From Apostichopus japonicus (Eukaryota; Echinodermata; Holothuroidea; Aspidochirotida; Stichopodidae): 64,000 nt of DNA. How positions within the stretch are numbered: position 1 is the first letter of the stretch; each line of letters begins with the position of its first letter. Positions 51,301-62,362 of the stretch are shown here, in pieces. The stretch spans positions 27,958,501-28,022,500 of the forward strand of contig NC_092568.1 in the NCBI RefSeq assembly GCF_037975245.1, read 5' to 3'. The notes under the pieces are model-generated. The model made no database searches. It had not been told where the DNA came from and worked only from the letters and a program-made list of their open reading frames with translations. A program made the translations under genes and the position numbers.

Positions 51301-52954
51301 GAATACCAGGAACCAACCCATATGCTTAAGTAATGAATATAAAACATTCCCATGAAATTCATAGAATGTTCTCATGTTTCAACCCACAGATTCGCAAGGG
51401 GTGATCAATGCAATAAGGGATAGCTTGATTTGTCCTATTTGTCTTGACTTGCTTGAAAACGCAAAAACGCTTCCATGTCAACATGTGGTCTGCAAAGAAT
51501 GCCTAGAACAATGGATGGCCAGTAAAGGTGAGTTGAGATGCCCCACCTGTAATACCAGACAATCGGAACCAGAAAGTGGAGTCAATGGTTTACCTTCTAA
51601 CTTCATGTTGAACAATCTAGCAGCAGAGATGAAGAAACTAGATCCAGGGGAGGAAACTGATTTGACTGTCGTTGAAGAGGAGGAGAAAGTTCACGAGGAA
51701 CCCCGCTCTACTTCAGTCGGTGCAACTCTTACCAATGAACATAGTACGCATTCATATCCAGATGATGACGAATGGCAGCGGACACCTGTTGCCAATATGT
51801 CATTCTTGGAAAGGTTGGGCACGAGATTTGGCTATCGAAAAGGTTGTGCAATACAACTGAGAGTCCAGTTATGTAATGCAGAAGGACATCCCATTCGTGG
51901 GAGATCCTCTGATATAGTTCATTTTACTGTTTGTGAACCAATGAATGAGGAAGTTGATGTTTCTAATGTGAGCCTTAATAAAGGAACTGGAGATATCATT
52001 ATAAGTTTCATCCCGCAAAGAATTGGTGTACATATGGTCAATGCATATCTAGCTGGAGAGGCCATTGTTGGTTCTCCTATGAAAATTGTGGTATATTCAA
52101 CCGGGCAAATATATTTGGTATTGAAGCCTGTGGGATTAAGTCGTCCAAAAGGAATTGCATTGCTAGGAACCGAGATATTCATCACAGATAACTTCGTTAT
52201 AAAGACAAACTGGTCTTGCGAACAGTACAAGTTCTCCGGAACAAACTCACATGTCGGGAGTGACCTTGTAAACCCATTTGGCATCACAGAGTACGCTGGG
52301 AGATTGTTTATAACAGATTTGCATAGCAAATGCGTATATATGCATGACAACAATGGATACCTGTATACATTTGGTAAAGGATGTATAAAAAGCCCAACAG
52401 GAATAGCTGTCAGTAAAAATGGCATGATTTACGTCGCCGATAGTTCATCAAACACCATAAAGGCATTCTCTTCGACCTTCACGCTCTCTCGTAGCACTGA
52501 CTTGAAATGTCAGATGGGGCTGGAATGCTTTCCGGCATTACTAGCTTTGAATAAAACAGACGATAAAATTATAGTTGCTGATAACGGTGCTAACCTCATC
52601 AGAATTGTCGATCTCGATACGGGTAGGATCAAAATTGTCAAAACAAGGGTACAACATGCCCCTGCCACACCTTTCGGTGTTGCAGTAGATCAAGACGACA
52701 ACATATTTGTTTCATTGACGTTTGATCCGTCTAGGCTCTCTCAGCACCAAGTGTTTCGAAATAATCAGACGCGTAGAACAGGCGGTGCAATTAATATTTA
52801 TGCTCCTAGTGGATATTATCTGGGAACAATTGGTGACCAAGATCTGGTACGACCCCGTGGTATTTGCATTGTCAATGACCCATCACCGCAGCTCTTGGTG
52901 GTTGAAGCTGGAAACTCTCAACGGAATCCGTGTATAAACATTTACAGAATTTAA
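44611..52954 (+). CDS. Gene 4: two-finger A20-RING-filamin-NHL protein (intact, chimeric)
   Basis: Exons 44611-44671, 45222-45413, 45724-45942, 49237-49326, 49910-50266 and 51390-52954 join in phase 1 to exactly 828 codons with the stop. Order: MGNKNS start, A20-like finger 1 (Cys33, 38, 51, 54), A20 finger 2 (Cys100, 105, 118, 121), Ser/Thr/Asn-rich linker without octapeptide repeats, RING (321-360), acidic stretch, filamin, NHL. It is the only copy here with two intact fingers and an intact RING. The 5' half is near-identical to genes 2 and 3, but the 3' half is a distant paralogue. Use of exons 4 and 5 is inferred from splice sites and phase and needs transcript support. Confidence 0.72.
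45222..45413 (+). CDS. Gene 4 exon 2: first A20-like finger
   Basis: [22 protein letters not shown] with all four Cys (33, 38, 51, 54). One codon longer than in genes 2 and 3 (extra Cys in NYSCSTP). Phase 1 at both ends. Confidence 0.7.
45724..45942 (+). CDS. Gene 4 exon 3: second A20 finger
   Basis: [14 protein letters not shown] to CTQC, all ligands intact; residues 85-157. Splice sites are the same as in gene 2. Confidence 0.75.
46579..46635. repeat. (TA)n tract, left of the insertions in gene 4
   Basis: Interrupted TA tract at the same intron position as in genes 2 and 3, directly followed by a Penelope-like element. Confidence 0.85.
46684..46713 (-). ncRNA. Hammerhead-ribozyme-like core in the Penelope-like element
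   Basis: Minus strand reads CTGACGA (46712-46706), then a hairpin GGAGTG-GTGAC-CACTCC, then GAAA (46687-46684). This is the CUGANGA ... GAAA arrangement of hammerhead ribozymes, which are known from the terminal repeats of Penelope-like elements. Stems I and III were not verified. The right-hand inverted copy lacks the CTGACGA part. Confidence 0.5.
46949..47536 (-). pseudogene. Penelope-like GIY-YIG endonuclease region
   Basis: 195 codons after an in-frame TGA. The core [23 protein letters not shown] matches the GIY-YIG module of Penelope-like elements, preceded by the linker ending RKLL. Out of frame with its own C-terminus. Confidence 0.85.
47804..47893. repeat. (TA)n tract between two insertions
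   Basis: About 45 pure TA units. Long open frames of Ile-Tyr across it are artefacts. Confidence 0.95.
47894..48217. mobile_element. 324-bp TIR element (MITE) inside the TA tract
   Basis: Ends CAGGGTTATAGC and GCTATAACCCTG are perfect 12-bp inverted repeats, flanked on both sides by TA repeats. The interior is GC-rich with GGCCCCTGG / CCGGCCGG palindromes and no coding capacity. The exact target duplication is hidden by the TA repeats. Confidence 0.75.
48218..48302. repeat. (TA)n tract, right of the insertions
   Basis: TA repeats with one ACATGTATC interruption near 48252. Confidence 0.9.
48576..48718 (+). pseudogene. Remnant of the repeat-linker exon in gene 4
   Basis: The frame ends [20 protein letters not shown], matching NASMGNQDNGGARPKQYK at the end of the repeat exon of genes 1-3. 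The splice donor GT is replaced by AT and the frame runs to a stop at 48716-48718; the octapeptide repeats are gone. A possible phase-1 acceptor lies at 48574-48575. Gene 4 likely skips it and splices to 49237. Confidence 0.5.
49237..49326 (+). CDS. Gene 4 exon 4: short Pro/Ser linker
   Basis: A CGATTATTTTCAG acceptor and GTAAGT donor enclose 30 codons ([20 protein letters not shown]), phase 1 at both ends. No counterpart found in genes 1-3. Supported by splice sites and exact phase only. Confidence 0.5.
49910..50266 (+). CDS. Gene 4 exon 5: Ser/Thr/Asn-rich linker
   Basis: A CATCCCTACAG acceptor precedes a 119-codon frame starting [10 protein letters not shown], then basic and Ser/Thr-rich. 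Phase-1 donors are available at 50267 (GTCAGT) and earlier at 50246 (GTAACA). No domain recognised. It takes the place of the octapeptide-repeat exon of the other genes. Confidence 0.55.
51390..52954 (+). CDS. Gene 4 exon 6: RING-filamin-NHL (diverged)
   Basis: A CCCACAG acceptor precedes [19 protein letters not shown]3HC4 RING with exact spacing, shorter acidic region ([12 protein letters not shown]), filamin domain ending VGSPMKIVV, and NHL blades such as [23 protein letters not shown]. Stop TAA at 52952-52954. The RING segment is close to genes 1-3 at DNA level, whereas the filamin and NHL parts are far more diverged. Confidence 0.9.
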
Positions 52955-52980
52955 TTGAAGCGTATTGTGATGTAAGTAAT

Positions 52981-53035
52981 TACTGTAAGATTTACTGTAA
53001 GACTGTAAGACTGTAAGATTTACTGTAAGACTGTT
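52981..53035. repeat. Short tandem repeat in the 3' flank of gene 4
   Basis: Five copies of ACTGTAAGA, some extended by TTT. Confidence 0.7.
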
Positions 53036-53049
53036 CAATAACAACTTCC

Positions 53050-53178
53050 CGATATGGACGTTAAATGGATGTGTGCCGAGAGATTGGCTTCGGCCAGCTT
53101 GCGAGTCTATAAGCCTCCATGGCTTCTTTCGCGAGTTCCTGCTTGCGGGAAGATCACATATACATACATACATACATT
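53050..53178 (+). repeat. SINE body with CATA tail (truncated)
   Basis: Shares GACGTTAAAT, GCGAGTTCCTGCTTGC and the CATA tail with the minus-strand SINE at 3040-3297, but lacks the tRNA-like head. Confidence 0.6.
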
Positions 53179-53377
53179 TGTTGTCGCAGAGAAAGCTTTT
53201 TATAAGAATGAGTGTTTCTGTTAGTTTGAGGAATCATGCTAAGAAGTATACATACACATATTATGATAATACTGTAACGAAAATTCACTCTCTATAGCCT
53301 ACTTCATTGCCTACTTTATAGACTACTACTGTTTACGCCGCTGGTGGCTTTTCTTGCTAGCAATTCGGTGCATGTGT

Positions 53378-53692
53378 GAGTGTGGTAGCCAATTGGCTAA
53401 GGCGTCGGACTCGTGATCCAAGGATTGCTGGTTCGATCCCTGCCTAATTCATTACGTTATGTCCTTGCGCAATATGCTTAATCTCACTTGCCTCTCTCCA
53501 TCCAGGTTTTAATGGGAACCTGTGAGGTAAGTTTTCATTGGGCAGAGTATATAACTGCTGCCGACTGGAGGGATTTTTTCCTGTGACAGGTTATCATTGA
53601 CCAGGGTAATATAACGTCTTTAAAGCGCTTCGAGACCTATCGCTGGTGTAAAGCGCTATATAAAAATCAAATAGTAATAGTAATATAAATGT
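53378..53692 (+). repeat. tRNA-derived SINE with L2-like tail
   Basis: 53378-53450 resembles a tRNA: GTGGTAGCCAATTGGCTAAGG (A-box area), GGACTCGTGATCC stem-loop with anticodon position CGT (Thr-like) and a perfect B box GGTTCGATCC. The acceptor ends do not pair well, so it is a SINE head rather than a tRNA gene. The 3' part TAAAGCGCTTCGAGAC ... AAAGCGCTATATAA resembles L2-type LINE tails, ending in a TAA/TAG repeat. Confidence 0.7.
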
Positions 53693-54059
53693 TTTGTATC
53701 TTCTCTCATGTATAACTTGAACTAACTAAGAAGTCACACGTGTAGACATAACTGAAGAAGCACAGAGAGCACACGTCAACTGAGGGTCTCCGGATAGTGT
53801 CTGCCAATGAAGACAACATTAATGTATTTTCTGAAAGTCCTCTGTAAAAGTCATTGTACATAAATCACTGATAAACATATTTGGCGTGACTGTCGTAATG
53901 CTTATCTAATTTTAAGAGAGTTTACGTTGTGAAATGACGTTATTTAGTCCGTGGTTTTTATCATTGAGATAGCAGTTTGACCGGTCTCGCCCTCTTAGCC
54001 TTTCTTGATCTTATAAGAAATAATTTGCAAGTTAATTAAACGAATGATCTTACATCTAG

Positions 54060-55230
54060 GCGATGCACAGCTGAACTCGTCTTCGCTTTAAAAGTGCTAG
54101 CAGTAAAAGCTATAACATCCGTAGTTTACACTATAAATCTATTGATGCTAGGTATGAGCAAGGCGTTCGACACAATTCAAAGAAGATCCTTGCTTAATGA
54201 CCTAGAAAAGGTTCTTGACAACGACGAATTTCACCCGATATCACTGCTAATCGATAACGTCTCCTTCACCGTCAATCTAGAGGGCAAACTCGGACTTCCT
54301 TTTAACACTAACACTGGTTCACCACAAGGAGACATTGCAAGCGCACTATATTTTATAAATTATCTAGCCAACTCTTTGAAATCAGATGATAACGATATCG
54401 AAGCAGTTATCCTGCCATCTCAGTTAGCTGATCATGATTACAGCACAACCACCAACTCTTTTCTTCACAGTAGACCAACAATACGCTGATGATATCTCTT
54501 GGGCATCAACTGTCAGCATATACTGCACGATATCGAAAAACCAGTTTCTGAGAAACTGACAAGGAATCTGAAAATCAATTGCACAAAAACTGAGAAATTT
54601 TCAATCACAAGAAAAGGAAATGAAAGTTGGAAGAAGTGTAAATATGTTGGAAGCTTGGTGGGGACCAAAAATATATTACCGAAGTGTTGGTATAACCAAC
54701 GGTGCTTTCAACACACTGCCAAGTATTTTCAAAAGCAAAAAGATAACCGAAACATTAAGCTTAGGATTTTCGAGGCTTTATTAAAGAGTTTATTTATATT
54801 TTGTACAATTGCAAACTGTGGGGCACAACGAAGGATCTTGATCGCAAAATTGACACTTTTCAAAGGAGACTACTTCGTTTTATTTTCAACACTAGATGGA
54901 CCAATAACAATTGTTTATCAAACGATGAGCTCTACATGAAACCAACCAAACACCTTGGTCATCCCTAGTCGCACAAAGAAGATTGAGATTTTTCGGTCAT
55001 GTAGCAAGACTCCAAGAGGACGCTCCAGCAAAGGTTGCTTTAATAGAAGCACTGAGGCATACTGCTAAACCAGTAGGAAGGCGCGTCACTACCTTGCTTG
55101 GAAAATAAAGTCGCCATTTAAGGACGTTAACATTAACAATTTCGAGTAAGCAATAAACCTTCCACAAGATCGTGATACATGGCGGAGGTTAATCACTGAG
55201 CATGTCGGATTGACGAGACTCAATTTACTA
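54060..55230 (+). pseudogene. Decayed non-LTR retrotransposon (RT to C-terminus)
   Basis: Separate frames code GMSKAFDTIQRRSLL, NTGSPQGDIASALYFINYL, YADDI (54482-54496, catalytic), FQRRLLRF and AQRRLRFFGHVARLQEDAPAK. Several frameshifts and stops. The lineage differs from the LINE in gene 3 (SPQG instead of VPQG). Ends and target duplication not visible. Confidence 0.75.
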
Positions 55231-55239
55231 CTACTTACT

Positions 55240-58200
55240 ATCTTACATCAACTATTCTTTGTGACAAATTTTCTTCAAGCGAAATTTTAACGTAAAATAT
55301 ATGAGTATCAAGCTGGCTCAACTGTACACACAGCCTAGGTACAGTACTGTGTTCATCGTATAACCTGTCCTAGGAACAAGTCTGAGTATTTGGGAAATTA
55401 CGTTCTCCCTAAAAGAAAATAAAAACTTATAAATTAGCCTTTGTGACTGTATTCTAAGTTAAAGATGTTAGATTGCGTTATTGACGCAGTACATTCGTTT
55501 TGCGTTATTGACGCAGTGCGCTTGTATTGTGTCTTTGGTGCAGTGCGTCCAAATTGCGTCGATAATTGTACTGAACTCGTTATGTTAGGCCAAACTGAAT
55601 TCATCTACTCAGCTAACAAATACTGTATTAGTCTTTTCATATTACTTTGTCCGTCATTACGCTTGTTCATTAATTATATACTTTGATTCCATTTATCTGT
55701 TGAGACAAACTCACTTTGGAAATCAGATGGAGAATCAAATCGAATACACATTATGACATATAAATCCACTGTCTTAATCTTTGTGCTTCATGGGTAACAA
55801 GAAGAAGTTTAATTACGGGAAAATGAGATGTCTTGAGCGGCGGCGTTACAGTACCATACAGAAACAGACGTCAAATCAAAGGATAAAACGTTTTGAAAAA
55901 GATGTAACTCTTTGTAGTCAATACAAAACCATAATTTCAGTTGAGATCCAACTGTACCATACGGTAAACGTTTGCCTAACTACGAAACTACATGGGTTAA
56001 CATCTGCGTTTATTCACCATTAGATCCGAATGAAAATGCATTACAAATCTTCTTCGTTTGCTACATATGATTTGTTAAATTATAGAACAGTGTAACAATT
56101 CAAGCCTCCAGGGGTATGGTTGCCCTAACCAACTGGGGATATGGACACTGATTATATTATGTCCGGAGGTTCGAAACCAGGAAGGAAGGTCGTCTTTTCA
56201 CTGCATGCCACTTGTATCGAACAATACTAGTTCTATTTTAAACCCGAAGTGGTTTTTGGTAAGTCCTGGCGTGCCGTATGGCAGTTTGACTTTATACAGT
56301 TCCATGATGTTTACACTGAATAGTCCGCACCGCAGACGCTATATTGATGAATTTGGTCGCTGTAAGATTTGTGCTGCTAGGTGAATTCAATCTCATCGGT
56401 AAGATGGAGAAGTTTATCATCATAAACAAAATAATTCTATACACGTCTTTCGATCAAGCTCGGTGAAAGAAGAACATTCGGGCACAGCCGGAACCCGAAT
56501 TCGTTACATCCTTTCTCGCTTTAAGCACGTTAACCCACAAAAATGATTTGGACCTAAATGAGTGAAATTCGATTGTCTCTTTTCCATTCCAAGTTTCGTC
56601 CGTTTTATCCAGTAATGCACACATGAAATACTTTCTATGTGTAAAGAAATTCGTCTATTTGGATGGGCACATATAATTTATTTTGTGAAGACTTTATTTG
56701 CGAGAGTGAGATACAAGAACGAACTGTAGACGTTTACTCCATTGCATTTGATAATTTGGTCTGTAAACTTTATAAATAAATAGCTTCAATATCAGAAACA
56801 ACTTACCTTCTTGAAAAACCCACACTTCTAGGAACAAGAGCCTTTCCCTGCATGTACACGCACTCATCACTTAACATGAAATGAAAATATTAAATTCACT
56901 TTACCAAAGTTTTTATAGAAAGTATTGTATGTGAGTGTAAACCATGAGCTAACAAATGTACCACTTCATGCAACGTCATGAACAAGAAACAGTCTGTCAA
57001 AACATCCATGTGATTATGTTTTCATTTTTTATTTCCTTTCGTTAATTTTTATTATCCTTTTTTCTTTCGGAGGTGAATGGGTTAAGCGAAGGAAAGAGGT
57101 GTAATTAGATAGAACTATGGTTCTATTCTTTGTGATTTTTTTTTCGAAACAAAACTTCTCTGATACAAAGTATGCTGCATCTTACTGCTAAAAAAAGAAA
57201 AACTTCCTTCTTCGTTACTATCTTTGAAATTTTTTAACTTCTTATGTTTAATTTGAAATTCTGTTATATAATAACATGACAAAAATGAATATATTTACCT
57301 GTTGAAAGAACAGAAATATGTTTTTTAAGCTTTTGTCTGCTATTTCTATAACAAGATGCCTGAAACAAAGAAAACAAATTCTTCCAGGAACTGGCCTACA
57401 ATTTATGAAATTCATTAAATCATTTGATGGAACTTTTTCAAAACAATTAAAAGAGCAGAAGAAAATTGCGCGAGATTTGATCGAGGAGACTGCACAGTAA
57501 GTTACACGATTATAAGTTTGGAATACACAGAAAAAATATCAGGATTTTGATGGAGTATGATACAGACTTTGAGATAAAACACAAACCTTCCTCTATCCCT
57601 TTTAAGTATTGACAGTTTCAAGTGTATCTGGAACCATCTCTTGTTGTTTGAATCACAAATTGACCTCAGTGTATCTTCTGACTGAGCCTTCTAACTTTAG
57701 GTGGTGGTAGCCTTTGTCTCTTTTCATAGCAGCTTATGAGTATAGCTGACATATTCAGTGTGAAGAGGTCCCCCCCCCCCGCCCTCATCCCAAACAGCAT
57801 AGTACATACTCACTTCACTTGGTCTAGAAAGTTTGGTTTGATGATTTTGCTTATATTGGGCATCTAACACAAATGATGTAGGTGATCTAATGCTCTGTAA
57901 GTACTGCTACTTATTCATGAAGAGAAATTGCGTGATGATGTCAAACACTGATATAATAACCCAGCCTAAAGTATAGGCTAAATATCACCATGTTTCAGTA
58001 GTATTTTTAATAACTCTAAGGTTCAGCATAAAGGACAAAGATAATTACATTCTCCGCCTTACAATGCTGACACTTTTCGTGAAGTTTTAAACCATATTTG
58101 ACCGTTTTCCCACTAAAGAAGATTCTTTTGGTCTAGCAGAATTTAAATGCCAGCGTCATTGAGGTGCTTCGGTGCTTGTAAATCTTTCACTCCAGGAGGA

Positions 58201-60635
58201 CGGGCTATAATTCTCCTCTGTTTTCTAAAGGCATGATATCATTGCACAGATTCAACACCATTTGCTGTACGCATAGGCGACGTTGGTTAGTCGCTCTCTA
58301 ACATCTAATGAGCAAGGACGTATAGATATAGTTAAGCAATATGTTAGAGAAATGAGGAGCCAAAATTTGCGTTTAGGCTGCATGGGCCATCGTCTTTCCT
58401 TCCTTATTTGGTATCTTTATATTGTTAGTTCGAGTTTAAATGTTCATTTTTATGAAACTGTTGAAATTGATTAATATGCATGGTTGACGGGTCTTCATGT
58501 TATTTTCTGAAAGAAAGCTTGAAACATGATTCCTCAGAAACAATAGACTGGGTTACTGCCATATGTGGTACACTGATTACCAATAGTATGCATGTGCGGG
58601 TGGTTGCTTTGAGAAGTAATGGCATGCATATAACATGCATACTACATAATGTAAGAATCTTTAACTAAAGCGTTCAGAAGTTGACTACGACGTGTTTGCT
58701 TCCTTCCATATTTGGTATGTTAATATATTGAGCAAGTGTGGAAGAGTTCTATGTATGAAAGTATTGGCATTAATAGATATGTTATGGAGGACGGGATTTC
58801 AAGAAACACATTTTGACACAGTTTTCATACATGCAAGGCACACTGTTGCTCTGATTACCTGCCCAATTTCTAGCATTCTTGATGGAGGTTGAGAATAAAA
58901 TTAGTAGATATTTTCCCATTTTTAATCACTGGTAATAGTAAATTAAACTTTTGAGTGGGAGGGGCGGACTGACCAATATTTCTCTAACTTTGTCCCCTGT
59001 GCTGCAAAAAGCCAACTAAATATGAATCTATCCAAAATATGGGATTGAAAATAGAAAGGGAACCGGTGGCCAGTTTTAGTAACTTCGCCTAACAAATTCC
59101 ACATTTTTTGATGACACGATCGAATTGCCAATATTTTATCTAAAATATTCGACTATTTCATCTCAGAATTGTGTTTTTCTTTTTTCAGACACTTTACTTT
59201 TTTCCTGATAATTTTACATTCTTTTTCGAAATTCCAACCTTTAATATCGGGAATTGCTGCTTTTATCGCACAATTTGTTTTCGACAGTGTTTTATCAGAA
59301 AATTGTGATTATTTTATTTCAAACGTGAGTCTGTATGTTCCAATTTTCCACCTTTTTTTCTGGAATTTTCGACAATTAAATCTTTTATGATGAGCTTTGG
59401 TTTGCATCTCAATTTTGCATCTATTTAATATGATAAACTCGACAACCTACTATATTATGATATGGATATCGCAACCTATTCCTTGAAATGGCAATGCCTA
59501 AAATACTATTTAATCGCAAAACTGATATTTAGGACTTTGGTAGTAACGGTGGGGTACTACGTAAATAGGGTAGTGTAGGCATGTAAGGTGAACTGTTGAA
59601 TGATCTCGGTGATTCAGCTTGATGCAACCTTTTATAGAAATATAGAGGTAAAGGCAAACTTTCGACAAAATGTCAAGGTTATGGGGTTGTGAAATAATAC
59701 ATTAATTCATTTGATGGTTAGATGTCATTTCCAGAAACGGTAATTAAAGTGAATCATATGTTATAAGACGGTACCGATGTAAGATATAATCTTGCTTCTT
59801 GTGTAGATTTAGGACTGTTCAAAATGTAAACGACTATAGCCAGTTAGCTTGAGTTTTTTTCGGAAGATTATATTTTGCTGTTTAGTAGTTGTTTTTTTTA
59901 AATACATTGTTTGGACATGACCAAAAGATAATTTGGGATGTTAAATGTGGGTGAACGTGTACACTTTACACAACATGTAGGTCAAATGTAACTTTGGGTC
60001 AAGGAAGGTCCAAACAGGAAATCCTCCCAGGGTTTTAATCTGATCTGGATGAATATTTACAACAGTGATCGGTTGGAAAAGGGCCACACAACTTGCACAA
60101 AATAAGAGGCCAAAGATCGTTTAAGGTGGTCATAAACTGAAAACGTGAAATGTTAACTGAATCTTCTTTGGTGTGAATACGTGCTTTGTTGAGGTCAAAC
60201 AGAGTTAAAGTTCATCATAGTAGCATTGTCGTGGATAAGTTAAGCCCATGGGTTATACTGAGTGCATTTTTATACCATAACTTAAATCGAAACCTTTTGC
60301 TGTGAGAATGGGCTTGAGTCATTCTGTGTCTCTTCTGATCTACATTAGGAGTTTGTTGCAATACTGTTGGTCGATTCTCTCATGATAAAATCAGTTTATA
60401 CTTATGTTTTGCTTGCTGGATATTACACAATTTTTTATCATGTCTGCGCATAGTTGGAGGTTTTGAAAGTGGAAAATGCAGAAACAATTGGCCATAACTT
60501 TTAAATTCTCTGAAAATGTTTTTCCTCCAAAGGGGACATCGTTGTGACAAGAACCAGTCTCTCGGTTCTTTTCTCTCTCTCTTTTTTTTTTGTCTTAGTG
60601 TTTTTCGAAACATGATAGTTTGTACATATCTCTTG
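55240..60635. other. Intergenic region with no convincing gene
   Basis: Low-complexity and AT-rich DNA; open frames are short and unlike known families. Noted: three to four copies of a TGCGTTATTGACGCA-type hairpin (55467-55560), a B-box-like GGTTCGAAACC at about 56172 that may mark a tRNA-derived SINE, a C run at 57770-57780, and a 60-codon frame at 57318-57500 beside a GTAAGT that could be an exon but has no other support. Confidence 0.5.
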
Positions 60636-61147
60636 TTTGCAAAAGCCAATTGAGCTACCACATCGCTGATGTTTTAGTTCTTGGTTGTCTTTATTTGAAC
60701 TGCACCATCTGTTGTCGACGAGCCTGCGAATTGGGAATCCCGGTAGTTATGTATAGAATTACCAGCCAGGTAATGTACGCACGTCATAACATATTACTGT
60801 ACGTTGTATGCATTTCTGGTACTAATACTGTACATTGTAGCATAATAATGAATATAATGTGTTATAGTCTATAATCTAGGCGTGGAATAGTTGCCTTTGT
60901 TGTCAGGAATCCCGTTCTCAGTTCAAACAACAAGTTGCCGTTACATGCGTCACGTATTTCAGAGACAACATTCTATGCGTAGGCACAACTTCTCAATCAA
61001 GCCTCGGTTAGACACTGGTATAAAACGGATGACTCTGGTAACAGCTACAGCCAGGCTACATTTCTGTATCGACTGGGCCTGACGTTGTTCTACTTTGGAC
61101 TACCGCATTAGTAATAACATAAGTTAGTCCTAACCTCTTCCCAGAAA
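60636..61147 (+). promoter_or_regulatory. Upstream/leader block of gene 5
   Basis: Close copy of window positions 1-535 (promoter and 5' UTR side of gene 1). It marks the start of another array unit. Confidence 0.5.
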
Positions 61148-61226
61148 ATGTCAAGAAAATTGGGGAATAAAACCAGCCAGCCATCGTCTCCTTCTACTCC
61201 TATCGATGAGGTTGTCAGTTCAAACG
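61148..61226 (+). CDS. Gene 5 exon 1 (gene continues beyond the window)
   Basis: ATG at 61148 codes MSRKLGNKTSQPSSPSTPID then VVSSN-type residues, ending phase 1 before a GTATCT donor. The Met that starts gene 1 is Leu here (TTG at 61160), while GGG four codons earlier has become ATG, so the reading frame is kept but Gly is no longer at position 2. The finger exon should lie past 64000. Confidence 0.5.
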
Positions 61227-62362
61227 GTATCTTAAATCAATTCGTTCATGTATTGCTTAATAATGATAGACTAAAGGCTAGGCTTACAGAGAATCGGTAA
61301 AACCATCCAGCCTTGCCTAGGCCTAGATGTCTGGATTACGCAGTTTAATATTAATTTAGGATGAGAGATATTCATTCGATCGTTCATGGCGACACTCTAG
61401 CTTATTCACCCAATCATCGGTTCAATAAGCGTTGTATTGGTGGTTTCTTTTTACCGGTTCGTCGGTTACATAAGCAATATACTGCATGGTGCTAATTTAC
61501 CCAATCATGTTAATTATATTGTTAATTATATTGTTAATTATATTCCTGATGTAATACCTATTTTAGAGATAAGGATCATGACCAAACATTAGCCAAACAT
61601 TAGCCAAACATTGCATGTAGACCGTTAGTACAATTCGGCCTCAACCACCTCAGGGCCACCCCCAACTAACTGCTTACAATTATGTTTCTGACAAAATATA
61701 TTGAAATTTCTTTTGGTACACACTTTGGTCTTTTATATAATACACCGAGACACAAACATAGTATGTTATAATCTGAACAATTAGCGCGGTGCAACTGTTT
61801 AGATGAGATACATAGAAAAGTCATAGATGTTTTCATTTACACCAGTTGAGAATATATCAAATATTATGTTACGAACTTACGACTTTTGGACATAGAAGTA
61901 AGACACTTTTGTTGCTATATTATGAAATTATGTTTATTCTTTGTTATTATGTTGGATATTGTAATATTATTTGTATATATGCTTCCTGGTTTCCCAAAGA
62001 TGTTCCAGATTATGTGTATATTTTCAGTGACAATCCACATGCTTGTTTTTAATACTTTATTCTTGGCACTCAGCCAAAATAGGTCTTTACGTTGTTTCTA
62101 ACCAGTTTGACGGAGTGATCACTGCGTGAATTCATGATGAATACATTCCACAAAACAGTGGAGAAAGACTAATTTGGGAAAACCTTTAATGGATTGAATC
62201 AGAGCACATACTGTACTAACTTAAAAAGGTTATTTTTCCCCAGATGAAATACTAATTTTTGACTGAAAGAGATTGTAATATATGGTGGCGCTCTTGTTTT
62301 GTACCTGGTAGGGATATTAAACAATCTAAACGGCTTAAATGAGATCTAAAGGTTGAAGTATG

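Noticed and set aside
53378-53450. tRNA-Thr gene
   Set aside because: Acceptor ends do not pair and an L2-like SINE tail follows.
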